From positions 23,864 through 87,863 of the forward strand of contig NZ_JACJSG010000036.1 in the NCBI RefSeq assembly GCF_014697625.1: a stretch of DNA of 64,000 bases. The letters are read 5' to 3'. Position 1 is the first letter of the stretch. Every line of letters begins with the position of its first letter. Source of the DNA: Anabaena azotica FACHB-119. Its GTDB lineage: Bacteria; Cyanobacteriota; Cyanobacteriia; Cyanobacteriales; Nostocaceae. The position numbers were made by a program, and so were the translations under genes. Positions 1 to 9,400 of the stretch are shown here, in pieces. The notes beneath the pieces are model-generated. The model did no database searches and was not told where the DNA came from. It worked only from the letters and a program-made list of their open reading frames with translations.

Positions 1-104
1 TTATTTGCCAGTTAGATTTCAGAGCCTTTGGTAGTCAGTTAGGTTTTCTGAAGTTTTCAAATTGCCAAATCAAGATTTTTCACGTAAATGTAGGAGAATA
101 AAAT

Positions 105-1838
105 ATGAGTAACTATATCAACCGACGCGAATATGCCAACACATTTGGGCCGACAATAGGCGATCGCATCCGTCTAGCCGACACAGATTTATTTATTGAA
201 GTCGAACAAGATTTCACGACCTACGGTGGCACGCAATACGGGGATGAAGTGAAATTTGGCGGTGGGAAGGTGATCCGCGATGGCATGGGTCAATCTCCCA
301 TCTCCAATGCTGATGGTGCTGTCGATGTGGTGATTACCAACGCTTTGATTCTTGATTGGTGGGGCATTGTGAAAGCTGATATCGGCATTAAGGGAGGGAT
401 AATTGTCGAAATTGGTAAAGCAGGCAACCCCCACATTCAAGACGACATCAATATCATCATTGGCCCTGGCACAGAGGTGATCGCGGGAGAAGGCAAGATT
501 CTCACGGCGGGAGCAATCGATACCCACATTCACTTTATTTGTCCTCAGCAAATCGAAACAGCCCTCGCCTCTGGGACGACTACCATGATTGGCGGTGGTA
601 CTGGCCCCGCGACTGGCACTCTTGCCACAACTTGCACTCCCGGCCCTTGGAACATTTACCGGATGTTAGAAGCTGCCGAAGCTTTCCCACTTAATATTGG
701 GTTGCTGGGCAAGGGCAATACTAGCAAACCCGAAGGATTGATTGAGCAAGTGAATGCGGGAGTCATCGGTTTAAAGATCCACGAAGACTGGGGAGCCACC
801 TCTGCTGCCATTGACAATTGTCTTAACGTTGCAGATATGTACGATGTACAAGTGGCGATTCACACTGACTCCCTGAATGAAGCTGGGTTTGTGGACACCA
901 CCATTGCGGCATTTAAAGACCGTGTTATTCACACCTTCCATACTGAAGGGGCTGGTGGAGGTCATTCACCTGACATTCTCAGAGTGTGCAGTTACGCCAA
1001 TGTTTTGCCAGCTTCGACAAATCCCACCCGTCCCTACACCATCAACACATTTGATGAACACAAAGATATGTTGATGGTGTGTCATCACCTCGACAAAAAC
1101 ATTCCTGAAGATGTCAAATTTGCTGAATCAAGGATTCGCAAGGAAACGATCGCGGCGGAAGACCTCTTGCACGATATGGGTGCAATCAGCATCATGTCTT
1201 CCGATTCCCAAGCAATGGGACGAGTTGGGGAAGTGATCATTCGCACTTGGCAAACTGCCCACAAGATGAAAGTACAAAAGGGTTTATTGCCCTCTCCCGA
1301 CAATCTGCATGAAACCCATGATAATTTCCGGGCAAAGCGATATGTTGCTAAATATACTATTAATCCGGCGATCGCTCATGGAATTTCCCATCATGTGGGT
1401 TCAATTGAAAAAGGTAAGTTGGCGGATTTGTGTTTGTGGAAACCTGCCTTTTTTGGTGTGAAACCAGATGCTGTCATTAAAGGCGGTATGATTGTTTGGG
1501 CGCAAATGGGCGATGCCAACGCCAGTATTTCCACACCTGAACCCGTATATATGCGACCAATGTTTGCCGCTTTTGGCAAGGCCATAGCAAACACCTCTGT
1601 TACCTTTGTTTCCCAAGCTGCATTAGAACAAAATATAGGCGCTCAACTTGGTTTATCCAAGCGTTTACTAGCAGTTACTAATACACGTAAAGTGAGTAAA
1701 AAAGATTTGAAACTCAATGATACAACTCCCCGGATTGAAGTTGATCCAGAAACATTCTACGTCAGGGTGGATGGGAAGTTGTTGACCTGTGAACCCGCCA
1801 CCTCTTTACCAATGGCACAGCGTTATTTTTTGTTTTAA
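105..1838 (+). CDS. ureC: Urease subunit alpha (catalytic)
   Basis: Catalytic subunit of urease, which hydrolyses urea to ammonia and carbamate at a di-nickel centre in the cytoplasm. The 577-residue product is close to the usual 567-570. Visible nickel and active-site elements are HIH (residues 141-143), the lysine expected to be carbamylated in GLKIHEDWG (K224), the downstream HTEGAGGGH region, and the flap motif MVCHHLD. The start is supported by AGGAG about 8 bases upstream. The gene begins 104 bases into the window, so ureA/ureB, if linked, lie outside it. No other urease gene follows downstream. Confidence 0.97.
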   Translation: MSNYINRREYANTFGPTIGDRIRLADTDLFIEVEQDFTTYGGTQYGDEVKFGGGKVIRDGMGQSPISNADGAVDVVITNALILDWWGIVKADIGIKGGIIVEIGKAGNPHIQDDINIIIGPGTEVIAGEGKILTAGAIDTHIHFICPQQIETALASGTTTMIGGGTGPATGTLATTCTPGPWNIYRMLEAAEAFPLNIGLLGKGNTSKPEGLIEQVNAGVIGLKIHEDWGATSAAIDNCLNVADMYDVQVAIHTDSLNEAGFVDTTIAAFKDRVIHTFHTEGAGGGHSPDILRVCSYANVLPASTNPTRPYTINTFDEHKDMLMVCHHLDKNIPEDVKFAESRIRKETIAAEDLLHDMGAISIMSSDSQAMGRVGEVIIRTWQTAHKMKVQKGLLPSPDNLHETHDNFRAKRYVAKYTINPAIAHGISHHVGSIEKGKLADLCLWKPAFFGVKPDAVIKGGMIVWAQMGDANASISTPEPVYMRPMFAAFGKAIANTSVTFVSQAALEQNIGAQLGLSKRLLAVTNTRKVSKKDLKLNDTTPRIEVDPETFYVRVDGKLLTCEPATSLPMAQRYFLF

Positions 1839-1879
1839 CCCAGAAATATATGCTACCCCAACAAGAAAACCATTCATCA

Positions 1880-1980
1880 AGCATATTTTGGGTAAATGAG
1901 GTACAAGCGTAAAACCCAAAACTATGTAGAGACGTTACATGTAACGTCTCTACAGTATTTCATGAATAGCGAAACTGCTG
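1880..1980. repeat. Palindrome-centred inverted-repeat element, copy 1
   Basis: About 100 bp built around a perfect 28-bp palindrome at 1926-1953 (half-site GTAGAGACGTTACA). The left part reads GCATATTTTGGGTAAATGAG and the right part ends CGAAACTGCTG. The same arrangement recurs at 3914-4002 and 36312-36419, so this is a dispersed family. It is followed directly by GATAACT heptamers (about 1978-2003). It could act as a terminator for ureC, but its dispersal points to a mobile repeat. Confidence 0.75.
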
Positions 1981-2003
1981 ATAACTGATAACTGATAACT
2001 GAT

Positions 2004-2627
2004 TTAAGTCAATTCCAGCCAACCTTGATAACCAGTAACAATGCGGTTTCCATCTTTGAGGATGTGGACTTCTATTTGGTCACTAGCCCAAGTAATTTTA
2101 TCTGCAAAGGCTGGGTTAAAGACGTGAACTTTTTGATTTCTGGAAGAAACAGGAGAATCTGGCGAATTAATTGCTAAAGACTCCACAAATGGCCCATCAA
2201 TCAAAATATCTAGTTGTTCTAATAATGCTTGGGAACCAGGAGGTGCAGATTCAGATTGGAGTTGTTTGAGGGTGAAGCCTGTAAAAGACATGACATTTAA
2301 ACCAGCAGCTTTTAACTTAGCAGCGAGTTGCGCCAATGCTGTCGCTTGGTAAAAAGGTTCTCCGCCAGAAAATGTGACACCTTGATTTTGTGGTTTACTC
2401 AAAATTTGCTCGACGAGGGAATCTACAGAAACTAATTGGTTAATTTCAAATGGCCAGGAATCAGGATTAAAGCACCCCGGACACTCACGGGGACAACCTT
2501 GTACCCAAACAACTGCACGACAACCAGGGCCATTTACCTCTGACTCATCAATGTAACCCATGATGTTGAGATAGCCTGGGGGAATTTCTGCAATTGTCAT
2601 TGATGGGTTGGTTGATTGAGTTTCCAT
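2004..2627 (-). CDS. Radical SAM activating enzyme, NrdG-like
   Basis: A 207-residue radical-SAM protein of the anaerobic ribonucleotide-reductase activase (NrdG)/PflA type. The N-terminus has the cluster motif CPRECPGC (CX3CX2C), followed by VTFSGGEPFYQ, the SAM-binding GGE motif. Such proteins reductively cleave S-adenosylmethionine to make a radical, often on a glycyl-radical partner. No NrdD or other glycyl-radical enzyme is visible in the window, so the partner is unknown. The start has AGGAG six bases upstream. The 3' end abuts a heptamer repeat array. Confidence 0.82.
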   Translation of the reverse strand: METQSTNPSMTIAEIPPGYLNIMGYIDESEVNGPGCRAVVWVQGCPRECPGCFNPDSWPFEINQLVSVDSLVEQILSKPQNQGVTFSGGEPFYQATALAQLAAKLKAAGLNVMSFTGFTLKQLQSESAPPGSQALLEQLDILIDGPFVESLAINSPDSPVSSRNQKVHVFNPAFADKITWASDQIEVHILKDGNRIVTGYQGWLELT

Positions 2628-2744
2628 ATGTTTCTCCTTGGAATTGTGATTTGTTAGTTATGTAAGGAGTGGGGAAAGTAGGGGGAGTGGAGTAGGGTAA
2701 GAATTTCTATTTACCTTATTTGCTTTGTGTATCTTGTCTTCTTC

Positions 2745-2866
2745 AGGACTTACGCAAGTGTCAAAATTGGTGGTTGGTGCGTGACGCTACAAGTCTCATG
2801 ACTAAGTTCAAATATTATCGCTCCTCACACACCCTACAGAAAAAATCTACCAGTTGCGTAAGTCCT
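2745..2866. repeat. Inverted-repeat element with AGGACTTACGCA termini
   Basis: A 122-bp element bounded by AGGACTTACGCA and TGCGTAAGTCCT, perfect 12-bp inverted repeats. A second copy of exactly 122 bp lies at 17146-17267 in the opposite orientation, sharing interior blocks (GTGCGTGACGCTACAAGTCTC). Longer or altered relatives are at 24868-25018 and 27928-28229. No coding capacity; consistent with a non-autonomous miniature element. Confidence 0.8.
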
Positions 2867-2870
2867 ATTC

Positions 2871-2980
2871 TCATCTCCCTCATCTCCCTCATCTCCCTCA
2901 TCCCCCTCATCTCCCTCATCTCCCTCATCCCCCTCATCCCCCTCATCTCCCTCATCTCCCCTACACCCCTACACCCCTAT
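2871..2980. repeat. Polypyrimidine tandem repeat (TCATCTCCC)n
   Basis: About ten units of the 9-mer TCATCTCCC/TCATCCCCC followed by CTACACCCC units. The strand is almost wholly pyrimidine. It overlaps the 3' end of the minus-strand radical-SAM gene, whose last codons and stop come from GGGGTGTA units. The plus-strand open frame here is an artefact of the repeat. Confidence 0.85.
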
Positions 2981-3776
2981 AACGCACCGGAATATTTGTC
3001 GCACAGTTGATTGTGTCAGCTAAGGCGGTAATAATATCAGTACTAATACATTTGAGTTGGTGCATGGCATTGGGGATAAATTCAGTCGCATCATTCCCTC
3101 TAGCTTCTAATTGTCGAACTAAGACGCGGGGACGGGTGGGAACGTTAAGTTGAATTTCATTAGGTTGTAAACGCTGTATCTGTTGGATGTAAAGTTCTAT
3201 CATTTCTGTTGTCCAAGGGGACAACACCATTGTTTGAATAGCTAGGTTCCCTTGATATTCCCCTCGAAATTGCTCGATACCTGCGAGGATGTACGGTAAA
3301 TTAATTGTCGCTACAGGTTGGTTGACGCGCTGCAATTGATTTGACGAAATAGCGTCTAATTTAGCTGCAACAATGTCTGCTGATTTTAGCGCATGGCGGA
3401 CTTGAGGATCTTTGAGTAATGTAGCGTTGGTTAAAACTACGGTAGGTCGTTTTGTTAGTTGTTTTGCGATCGCCAAAATTTCCCCTAAATTTAATGCTAA
3501 AGTAGGTTCGCCACTACCACTGAGGGTGACAACATCTACTTGTTCATCAAAAGCAAGTGCTTGCAAATCCTCAATAATTTGGGATGTATTCACAAAAATC
3601 TGACGCTGATTGGTATGTGTTTGAATTTTCCCTAATTGACAGTAGACACAGTTAAACGAGCAGGTAGATACCACCCCAATTGGATCGATACCTAGAGAAT
3701 TTCCAAATCGCCAAGATTTGACAGGCCCGTACACAGAGGAACACTTGAGACTTTGTATGGATTGCATTGCACTCAT
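2961..3776 (-). CDS. Radical SAM protein (COG0731-like)
   Basis: A 271-residue radical-SAM enzyme. The cluster motif CSFNCVYC (CX3CX2C) is followed by a QLGKIQTHTNQR segment and VTLSGSGEPTLA, the SAM-binding GGE-like motif, as in the family related to TYW1/wybutosine-type enzymes and uncharacterised Fe-S oxidoreductases. Substrate unknown. The last residues (RGVGV) and the TAG stop are encoded by GGGGTGTA repeat units, so the C-terminus has probably been altered by repeat growth. ATG codons lie at positions 1 and 4; the first is used here without strong ribosome-site support. Confidence 0.8.
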   Translation of the reverse strand: MSAMQSIQSLKCSSVYGPVKSWRFGNSLGIDPIGVVSTCSFNCVYCQLGKIQTHTNQRQIFVNTSQIIEDLQALAFDEQVDVVTLSGSGEPTLALNLGEILAIAKQLTKRPTVVLTNATLLKDPQVRHALKSADIVAAKLDAISSNQLQRVNQPVATINLPYILAGIEQFRGEYQGNLAIQTMVLSPWTTEMIELYIQQIQRLQPNEIQLNVPTRPRVLVRQLEARGNDATEFIPNAMHQLKCISTDIITALADTINCATNIPVRYRGVGV

Positions 3777-3913
3777 ATTTGTTCTATCACCATAATGGCG
3801 ATCGCCTAAGAGTCATAAGCAAAAATCTATAGCCATAACATGAGGAACTTGTGAGGTTATTAGTCATCAGTCAAGTTCAGATGACTGAAAAAATAGATAC
3901 GTTGAAAACTACA

Positions 3914-4002
3914 TACAGCATATTTTTGGTAAATGAGAAACCATGTAGAGACGTTACATGTAACGTCTCTACAGTATTTCACGAATAGCGAAACGGCTGT
4001 AA
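3914..4002. repeat. Palindrome-centred inverted-repeat element, copy 2
   Basis: Same family as 1880-1980. The 28-bp palindrome is at 3945-3972, flanked by ACAGCATAT on the left and CACGAATAGCGAAACGGCTGTAA on the right in two blocks. It lacks about 19 bp between the left arm and the palindrome that copies 1 and 3 have. Terminal ACAGC/GCTGT forms a short inverted repeat. Confidence 0.75.
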
Positions 4003-4135
4003 TTACTCAAATAAAATATGCTAAAATCCCCATTATCTTGTAGATAAGGGGAGGTTCAAGGGGTTATTTTAATATTTTGATGTTAGCAAAAATACTTTTC
4101 CCACATTTTCTAAAGATTCACTTGATAAATGCTGT

Positions 4136-4573
4136 CTAACGCTCAATTTTTTTCAAGTCGTATAATCGAAACCAAGTAGGGTCTGTATAATTATTCCCTA
4201 CAACTGTTACTATGGCTTTATCGCCAACTGATATTTTGCGATCGCGAGCTTCATCTGTCCTCCAAGAAAATTTGAGTTCATCGGTTGGAAGGTTTGATGC
4301 TACGTTAGTGGGTTGTGTTTCTTCAACTTTCAGGGTAAGGTAGGTATAAAAATTTTGCACCCTCGCCGTTTTGCTACGGTCTACAATATTAAACTCTTTG
4401 ACTGTTCCAATCGCTTCAAACTTTACATTGGAGCTATCCTCTGTTTGCATGACAATTACCTTATCTGATGGATAGTGAGTGTTTGTATTGGAGTTTGCTT
4501 TTAATTCTTTTGGAAATATAGAACAACTCATGAGAATTATCCCTAGAAAAAAATACAGCCATGCTTGCTTCAT
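4136..4573 (-). CDS. Small putative lipoprotein
   Basis: A 145-residue protein starting with a basic n-region, a hydrophobic stretch and the lipobox-like LMSC, which predicts lipidation at Cys17. The remainder (about 18-145) is soluble and unrecognised, with the pattern VGDKAIVTVVGNNYTDPTWF near the end. It lies 20 bases downstream of the DUF4157 gene on the same strand, so the two are probably co-transcribed. That pairing suggests a partner or protective (immunity-like) lipoprotein, which is inference only. Start supported by AGGTAGGT a few bases upstream. Confidence 0.65.
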   Translation of the reverse strand: MKQAWLYFFLGIILMSCSIFPKELKANSNTNTHYPSDKVIVMQTEDSSNVKFEAIGTVKEFNIVDRSKTARVQNFYTYLTLKVEETQPTNVASNLPTDELKFSWRTDEARDRKISVGDKAIVTVVGNNYTDPTWFRLYDLKKIER

Positions 4574-4593
4574 AGTTATACCTACCTAATTAA

Positions 4594-6126
4594 TCAATCA
4601 TGGCGTTCGTTTGGTTCAAGGGGTGCTACTGTTACAGACTTATCACCTGCTTTGTACATTTGATATATGTCTTTGTATAAAGCATTAGGTAAGCAAATTC
4701 CCCAGAGCGAACCGCTTGGTGCAGCTTTACCCGCACTTCTGACTGCTTCAACAGCAAAGGTTGTACAATTGAACGAGTACAGGTTATATTTAGCATTCCG
4801 CTTTGAGTTGACGTAATTAAGTAAACTTCCTACCTCAATTTGTGTTAAGTTATACTCTTTTGTTCCCTTTGGGGTATGGGCTGTATCTGGTTCTTCAACT
4901 CGTCCAGGTACATTTTTAAAAGGATTTAATGAAAATCCAGTGTGCATGGGATTGGTACTAGCTCCAGCGCCAGGAGTTTGTCCTTGATCAATTCGTGATT
5001 GTTCCTCGGCGCTGAAATTGCTGGCTCGATTAACCAGAGGCCAAAAACCAAATGCAGTAGAGCCAGATTTAAGTAAAGTTTGAGTTGGTTCACCAATAGT
5101 TGGGGGAATTTGTTTTTTGTTTGTATATTCTAAGCTGATCCAAGAATGTCCAACCCGCGCCTCTTTAATAAGCTCTTGTAATGTTAAATCACTACGATTT
5201 ACTGTTTCTGTGTCAGCGTGCAACTTGAGTTTAGCGACTGGTTTGCTAGGCAGAGCAGGAGAAGGTGGAGATGCACCCGCAGCGTCTCCTGCTGCGGGTG
5301 TGAGTGAAATCTGTTGATCTGTTTGCTGAATGTTTAGCTTGGGCTGAATTACACCTTTTTGCTGCACTACATGGGTTAATTCATGCGCCATCAACTCATT
5401 ATTTGCTGGAGTTTTACCTGCACCAAAGTAAATATCGCTACCATAAGTAAAAGCTTGTGCGCCTAATTGTTGGTTCATCTGTACTGCTGTACTGTCATTA
5501 TGCACAAGCACATTGCTAAAGTCATGACCAAAGCGGGGTTCCATGAAGTTTCGCACTTCATTTGATAAAGGACTTCCCCCTCCTTTAGTGCTATCTAGCA
5601 AACTCTCAATATTATCCGTTGTTTGATCTGGCAAGCTGTCATTTTTGGCAAGTTGTAGCAAAGGTTTGGTTTGGGCTTTCCCTTGTGTCTGCTCACAAGC
5701 AACATATTCTTGTGGCGTTGTATGTTGTGAATCTATGGCTTCAATATTTGTCGTTGACTCAGGTTTAGCCATCCGCATAACCTGCTTTGCTACAAAATCT
5801 GCTTCCTGCTCATATTTGTCTCCTGGTTCTCCCATCGCCAACTTTGCCTGTGGACAACGCAATGGTATGCGACTAATATCATGACCAGAAGACTTTCGTT
5901 GAATGGTGTTTGATAACAAGGATTGCTCGTCACTAGTCTGGCTTGTTGGCAGCTGAGTTGATGGTGATGTTACTGTTTGGATATCATTATTGGATGGTAA
6001 ACCAAAGCCGCGTATTGGATTCGCTAGTGTTGGAGTATTTGGTGAAACGAGCGATGGATTTGAAAAATCTGATGTACCTGCTTTTCTATGCCCAAACTTG
6101 AAATTGTTCATCTCATCTTTCTCCAT
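4594..6126 (-). CDS. DUF4157 protein with papain-like C-terminal domain
   Basis: A 510-residue protein. The N-terminal third is low-complexity and contains the AKLAMGEPGDKYEQEAD segment (95-110) common in this family. The DUF4157 domain (about 187-258) ends in HELTHVVQQ (248-256), a zincin-like HExxH motif. DUF4157 proteins are often linked to extracellular contractile injection systems or other exported toxins. After a proline-rich linker (about 280-297), residues 320-480 carry GHSWISLE (H327) and later YSFNCTTFA (C454). His before Cys is the order of permuted papain/NlpC-P60-like folds, so an amidase or peptidase effector is plausible. No injection-system structural genes are in the window. 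The linker DNA contains an inverted repeat near 5270-5300. Confidence 0.7.
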   Translation of the reverse strand: MEKDEMNNFKFGHRKAGTSDFSNPSLVSPNTPTLANPIRGFGLPSNNDIQTVTSPSTQLPTSQTSDEQSLLSNTIQRKSSGHDISRIPLRCPQAKLAMGEPGDKYEQEADFVAKQVMRMAKPESTTNIEAIDSQHTTPQEYVACEQTQGKAQTKPLLQLAKNDSLPDQTTDNIESLLDSTKGGGSPLSNEVRNFMEPRFGHDFSNVLVHNDSTAVQMNQQLGAQAFTYGSDIYFGAGKTPANNELMAHELTHVVQQKGVIQPKLNIQQTDQQISLTPAAGDAAGASPPSPALPSKPVAKLKLHADTETVNRSDLTLQELIKEARVGHSWISLEYTNKKQIPPTIGEPTQTLLKSGSTAFGFWPLVNRASNFSAEEQSRIDQGQTPGAGASTNPMHTGFSLNPFKNVPGRVEEPDTAHTPKGTKEYNLTQIEVGSLLNYVNSKRNAKYNLYSFNCTTFAVEAVRSAGKAAPSGSLWGICLPNALYKDIYQMYKAGDKSVTVAPLEPNERHD

Positions 6127-6431
6127 TACTGGGTAAAGCCTAGATTTTTACTTCCAGGTCTTCTCTATTAGCAAATTTTACAATTTGTAGAAAGGTGAGC
6201 GCTATCGACTTTAGTCTAATTCTGAGCGCAGAATTATAAATTTTTGTAAATATTACTTTAAAGTAAATATAATAATTTATTTATAAAGTCAATATAAAAA
6301 TTGATAGTTCAGATAAATTGAAGAAATTAGCATACTATCAAATCTGTATAAGCACTAACTAAATAATGGCTCAAAAGCTTTATTCTAGAGAGCATAAACC
6401 TCTAAGAAATTACTTGATAAATTTTTGATAA

Positions 6432-9400
6432 ATGGGCGCTATGCTTATTGATTCTCAACCAAATAAGATTTTATTAATTGATAAGTTTTGGGAAAATTGG
6501 TTTGTTTTGTCCGAGATTTTTACAGAGGAAGAATATTTATTGCGACAATTTAATAGTGCTAAGAATGCAATTATTAATGTTTTTAAGTTTATGCCCGATC
6601 TGATTTTAATAGATGATTCTATCAAGCAAACAGATGGACATTTTTTCTGCAAAAAATTAAAAGCTGAGATCACAACTCAGCATATACCTATAATTTTACT
6701 AACCTGTATAGATAAACTGGCAGAATATAATACTTATTTTCAGGTGGGTGTATCTGATTTTATTATTAAACCCTTACGTAAGGAAGAATGTTATTTCCGT
6801 GTTAGAAATCAGTTAATTCTGAAAAATGTCTATAAGGGGTTTACAGGAGAAAAAACTGCTTGCCAAGAACTTATTAATGAGAATAAAAAAGAATACTATT
6901 TTCAAGGTTTAGAGTTAAAAGGTAAAAAAATAAAAAGTCAATTTTTCTCTTCTAAAGTATTAGATGGCAATGACAAAAATAGCAAGCATAATAAAACGCC
7001 AGAGCAATTGCAAAATAGCACTATCAGGCTTTGGAAAGACAATTTAGTATTAACGGAATTGGCAAAGGATCAAGTATTGTATCAAGGAAATTTAAAAGCA
7101 GCCTTTGCAGAAATAACAACTGCGGCATCTGTGAATTTAGACATAGAGCGAGCTAGTATTTGGTTGTATAACGAAACAGCTACTAGCATTGAATGTTTTG
7201 ACTTGTTTGAGTATAGCCACAATCGCCACAGTGAAGGATTAACTGTATTAACAGCAGATTATCCAGCTTATTTTCAAGCTTTACATCAAGAGGAAGCGAT
7301 CGCCGCAGATGATGCTCACACAGATACCAGAACTCAAGCATTTTCCCACAGTTACTTAACACCATTTAATATCACTTCCATTTTAGATACACCCATTCGT
7401 CTCGCAGGTAAAACCGTAGGGGTTTTATGTTTGGAAACGGTAGGAAAAGCTCATCATTGGACACCAGAAGACCAGAACTTTGCTCGTTCTTTAACTAATT
7501 TAGCTTCCTTAGCTTTAGAAGCGCGGGAACGCCAAAGAGCAGAAGCAGCATATCGAATTTCTGAACAAAAACTAGCATCCGCATTTAGAGCATCTCCTGA
7601 CCCCATCGCCCTTTGTACTTATCCAGAGATTCGTTACATTGAAGTTAATGATAGTTTTTGTCGCCTCTTTGGTTATGATCGTTCTCAAGTTATTGGTAGT
7701 ACTGGTGAAGAATTAAATATTTGGGTAAATACACAAGAGTTACATTTTATTGCACAAATCATCGAAAGAACTAAAGCCATTCGCAATCATGAAGTAGATT
7801 TTCAAACTAGCAGTGGCGAAATTAAGACGGCGCTGTTTAGTGCAGAGTTAATCGAAATTGATGGACAGAAGTATATCCTGGGTACTGCTAAAGACATAAC
7901 AGAACGCAAACAAGCGGAAGCGGAAAGCCGTTTACTACTGTTAGCAACCCAAGCGATCGCCCGTGCAGTTGACGTTAAAAGTGCTTTAACGCTAGTATTG
8001 CGGGTAATATGTCAAACCATTGGCTGGGATTTTGGCGAAGCCTGGACACCCAATCGTGAATCGAGAGTTTTAGAACATAGTTTGGTCTGTTACTTTGAGG
8101 AAGCTGATTTAACTGAATTTTGTCATCAAAGCAAAGACCTCAAAATGGCCCTGGGTGAGGGACTACCGGGACGAATTTGGCAAACTCAACAACCAGCATG
8201 GATTGAAGATGTTTCTCAAATCAAGCAACCGCAATTTTTGCGAGGGTTACAAGCCAAAAAAGTCGGGTTAAAAGCCTGCTTTGGTATTCCCATCATTGCT
8301 AGAAGAGAAGTGTTAGCAGTTTTGGTATTTTTTAAGCGTAGTTCCACCCTAGTAGATAAGCGTTTGCTCATGTTTTTAGGTGCTGTTGCTACTCAATTAG
8401 GCGCATTAATTGAGCGCAAACTCATAGAAGCGGCGCATAGAAACAGCGAAGAACGTTTACAACTAGCCTTAGAAGCCAGTGATTTAGGGTTGTGGGATTG
8501 GAACCTCGCCACAGGTAAAGTCTATCGGGACTGTCGGTGGCAAAAGATGTTAGGCTACCCAGCACAAGAAAAGGAAGATCATCAAACAGCAATATGGAAT
8601 TTGATACATCCCGAAGATTTAGCCGCAGTTAAATCAACAATCATCTCTCACCTAGAAGGCGCTACTCCCCTTTATGAAATAGAAATGCGGATGCTTTGCG
8701 CCTCCGGCGAGTGGAAATGGATACAATCTCGTGGTCAAATTGTGGAACGGAACAAACAGGGTACAGCTTTACGGATGACTGGTACTCATAAAGATATCAC
8801 AGAGCGCAAAATTTTAGAAAAAGAACTACAATTGCGCGAAGCTCGTCTCAATGCCTTTTTCAGTGGCGCTCCTGTGGGTATGAGCATTTTAGATAATCAA
8901 CTGCGGTTTGTGCAAATTAACGAGTTGATAGCAGATATTCATGGTAAACCGACACAAGCACATATTGGCAAAAGCCTTCAGGAGATAGCACCGCAAATTG
9001 CCCCCTTAATCACGCCATTTTGCCAACAGGTACTCTTAACTGGTCAACCAATACTGAATTTAGAACTCAGCCTTCCCGCCACCAACCAACCAGATAGCTT
9101 GCGTCACTTTTTAGTATCGTATTTTCCCATACCTGGGGAGGATAATCAGCTTTCTGGCGTGGGTACAGTTATGGTAGAAATTAGCGATCGCAAACGCGCC
9201 GAAGAAGCACTCAAAGACAGCGCAGAAAGGCAAAGAGCGATCGCCCAAGTAATTCAAAGAATGCGCCAAACTCTAGATTTAGAAAGCATATTTGCCGCTA
9301 CCACCGAAGAATTAAGACAAGTCCTCAACTGCGATCGCGTCTTAGTTTATCATTTCGATGCTCAACGGCAGGGTGAATTTACGGCTGAATCTGTGGGTGA

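Noticed and set aside
189..551. 120-codon minus-strand frame inside ureC
   Set aside because: It is a shadow of the strongly conserved ureC coding strand and has no homology.
2720..3010. 96-codon plus-strand frame ending in repeated ISLISLIPL peptide
   Set aside because: It reads through an inverted-repeat element and the TCATCTCCC array, and overlaps the real minus-strand radical-SAM gene.
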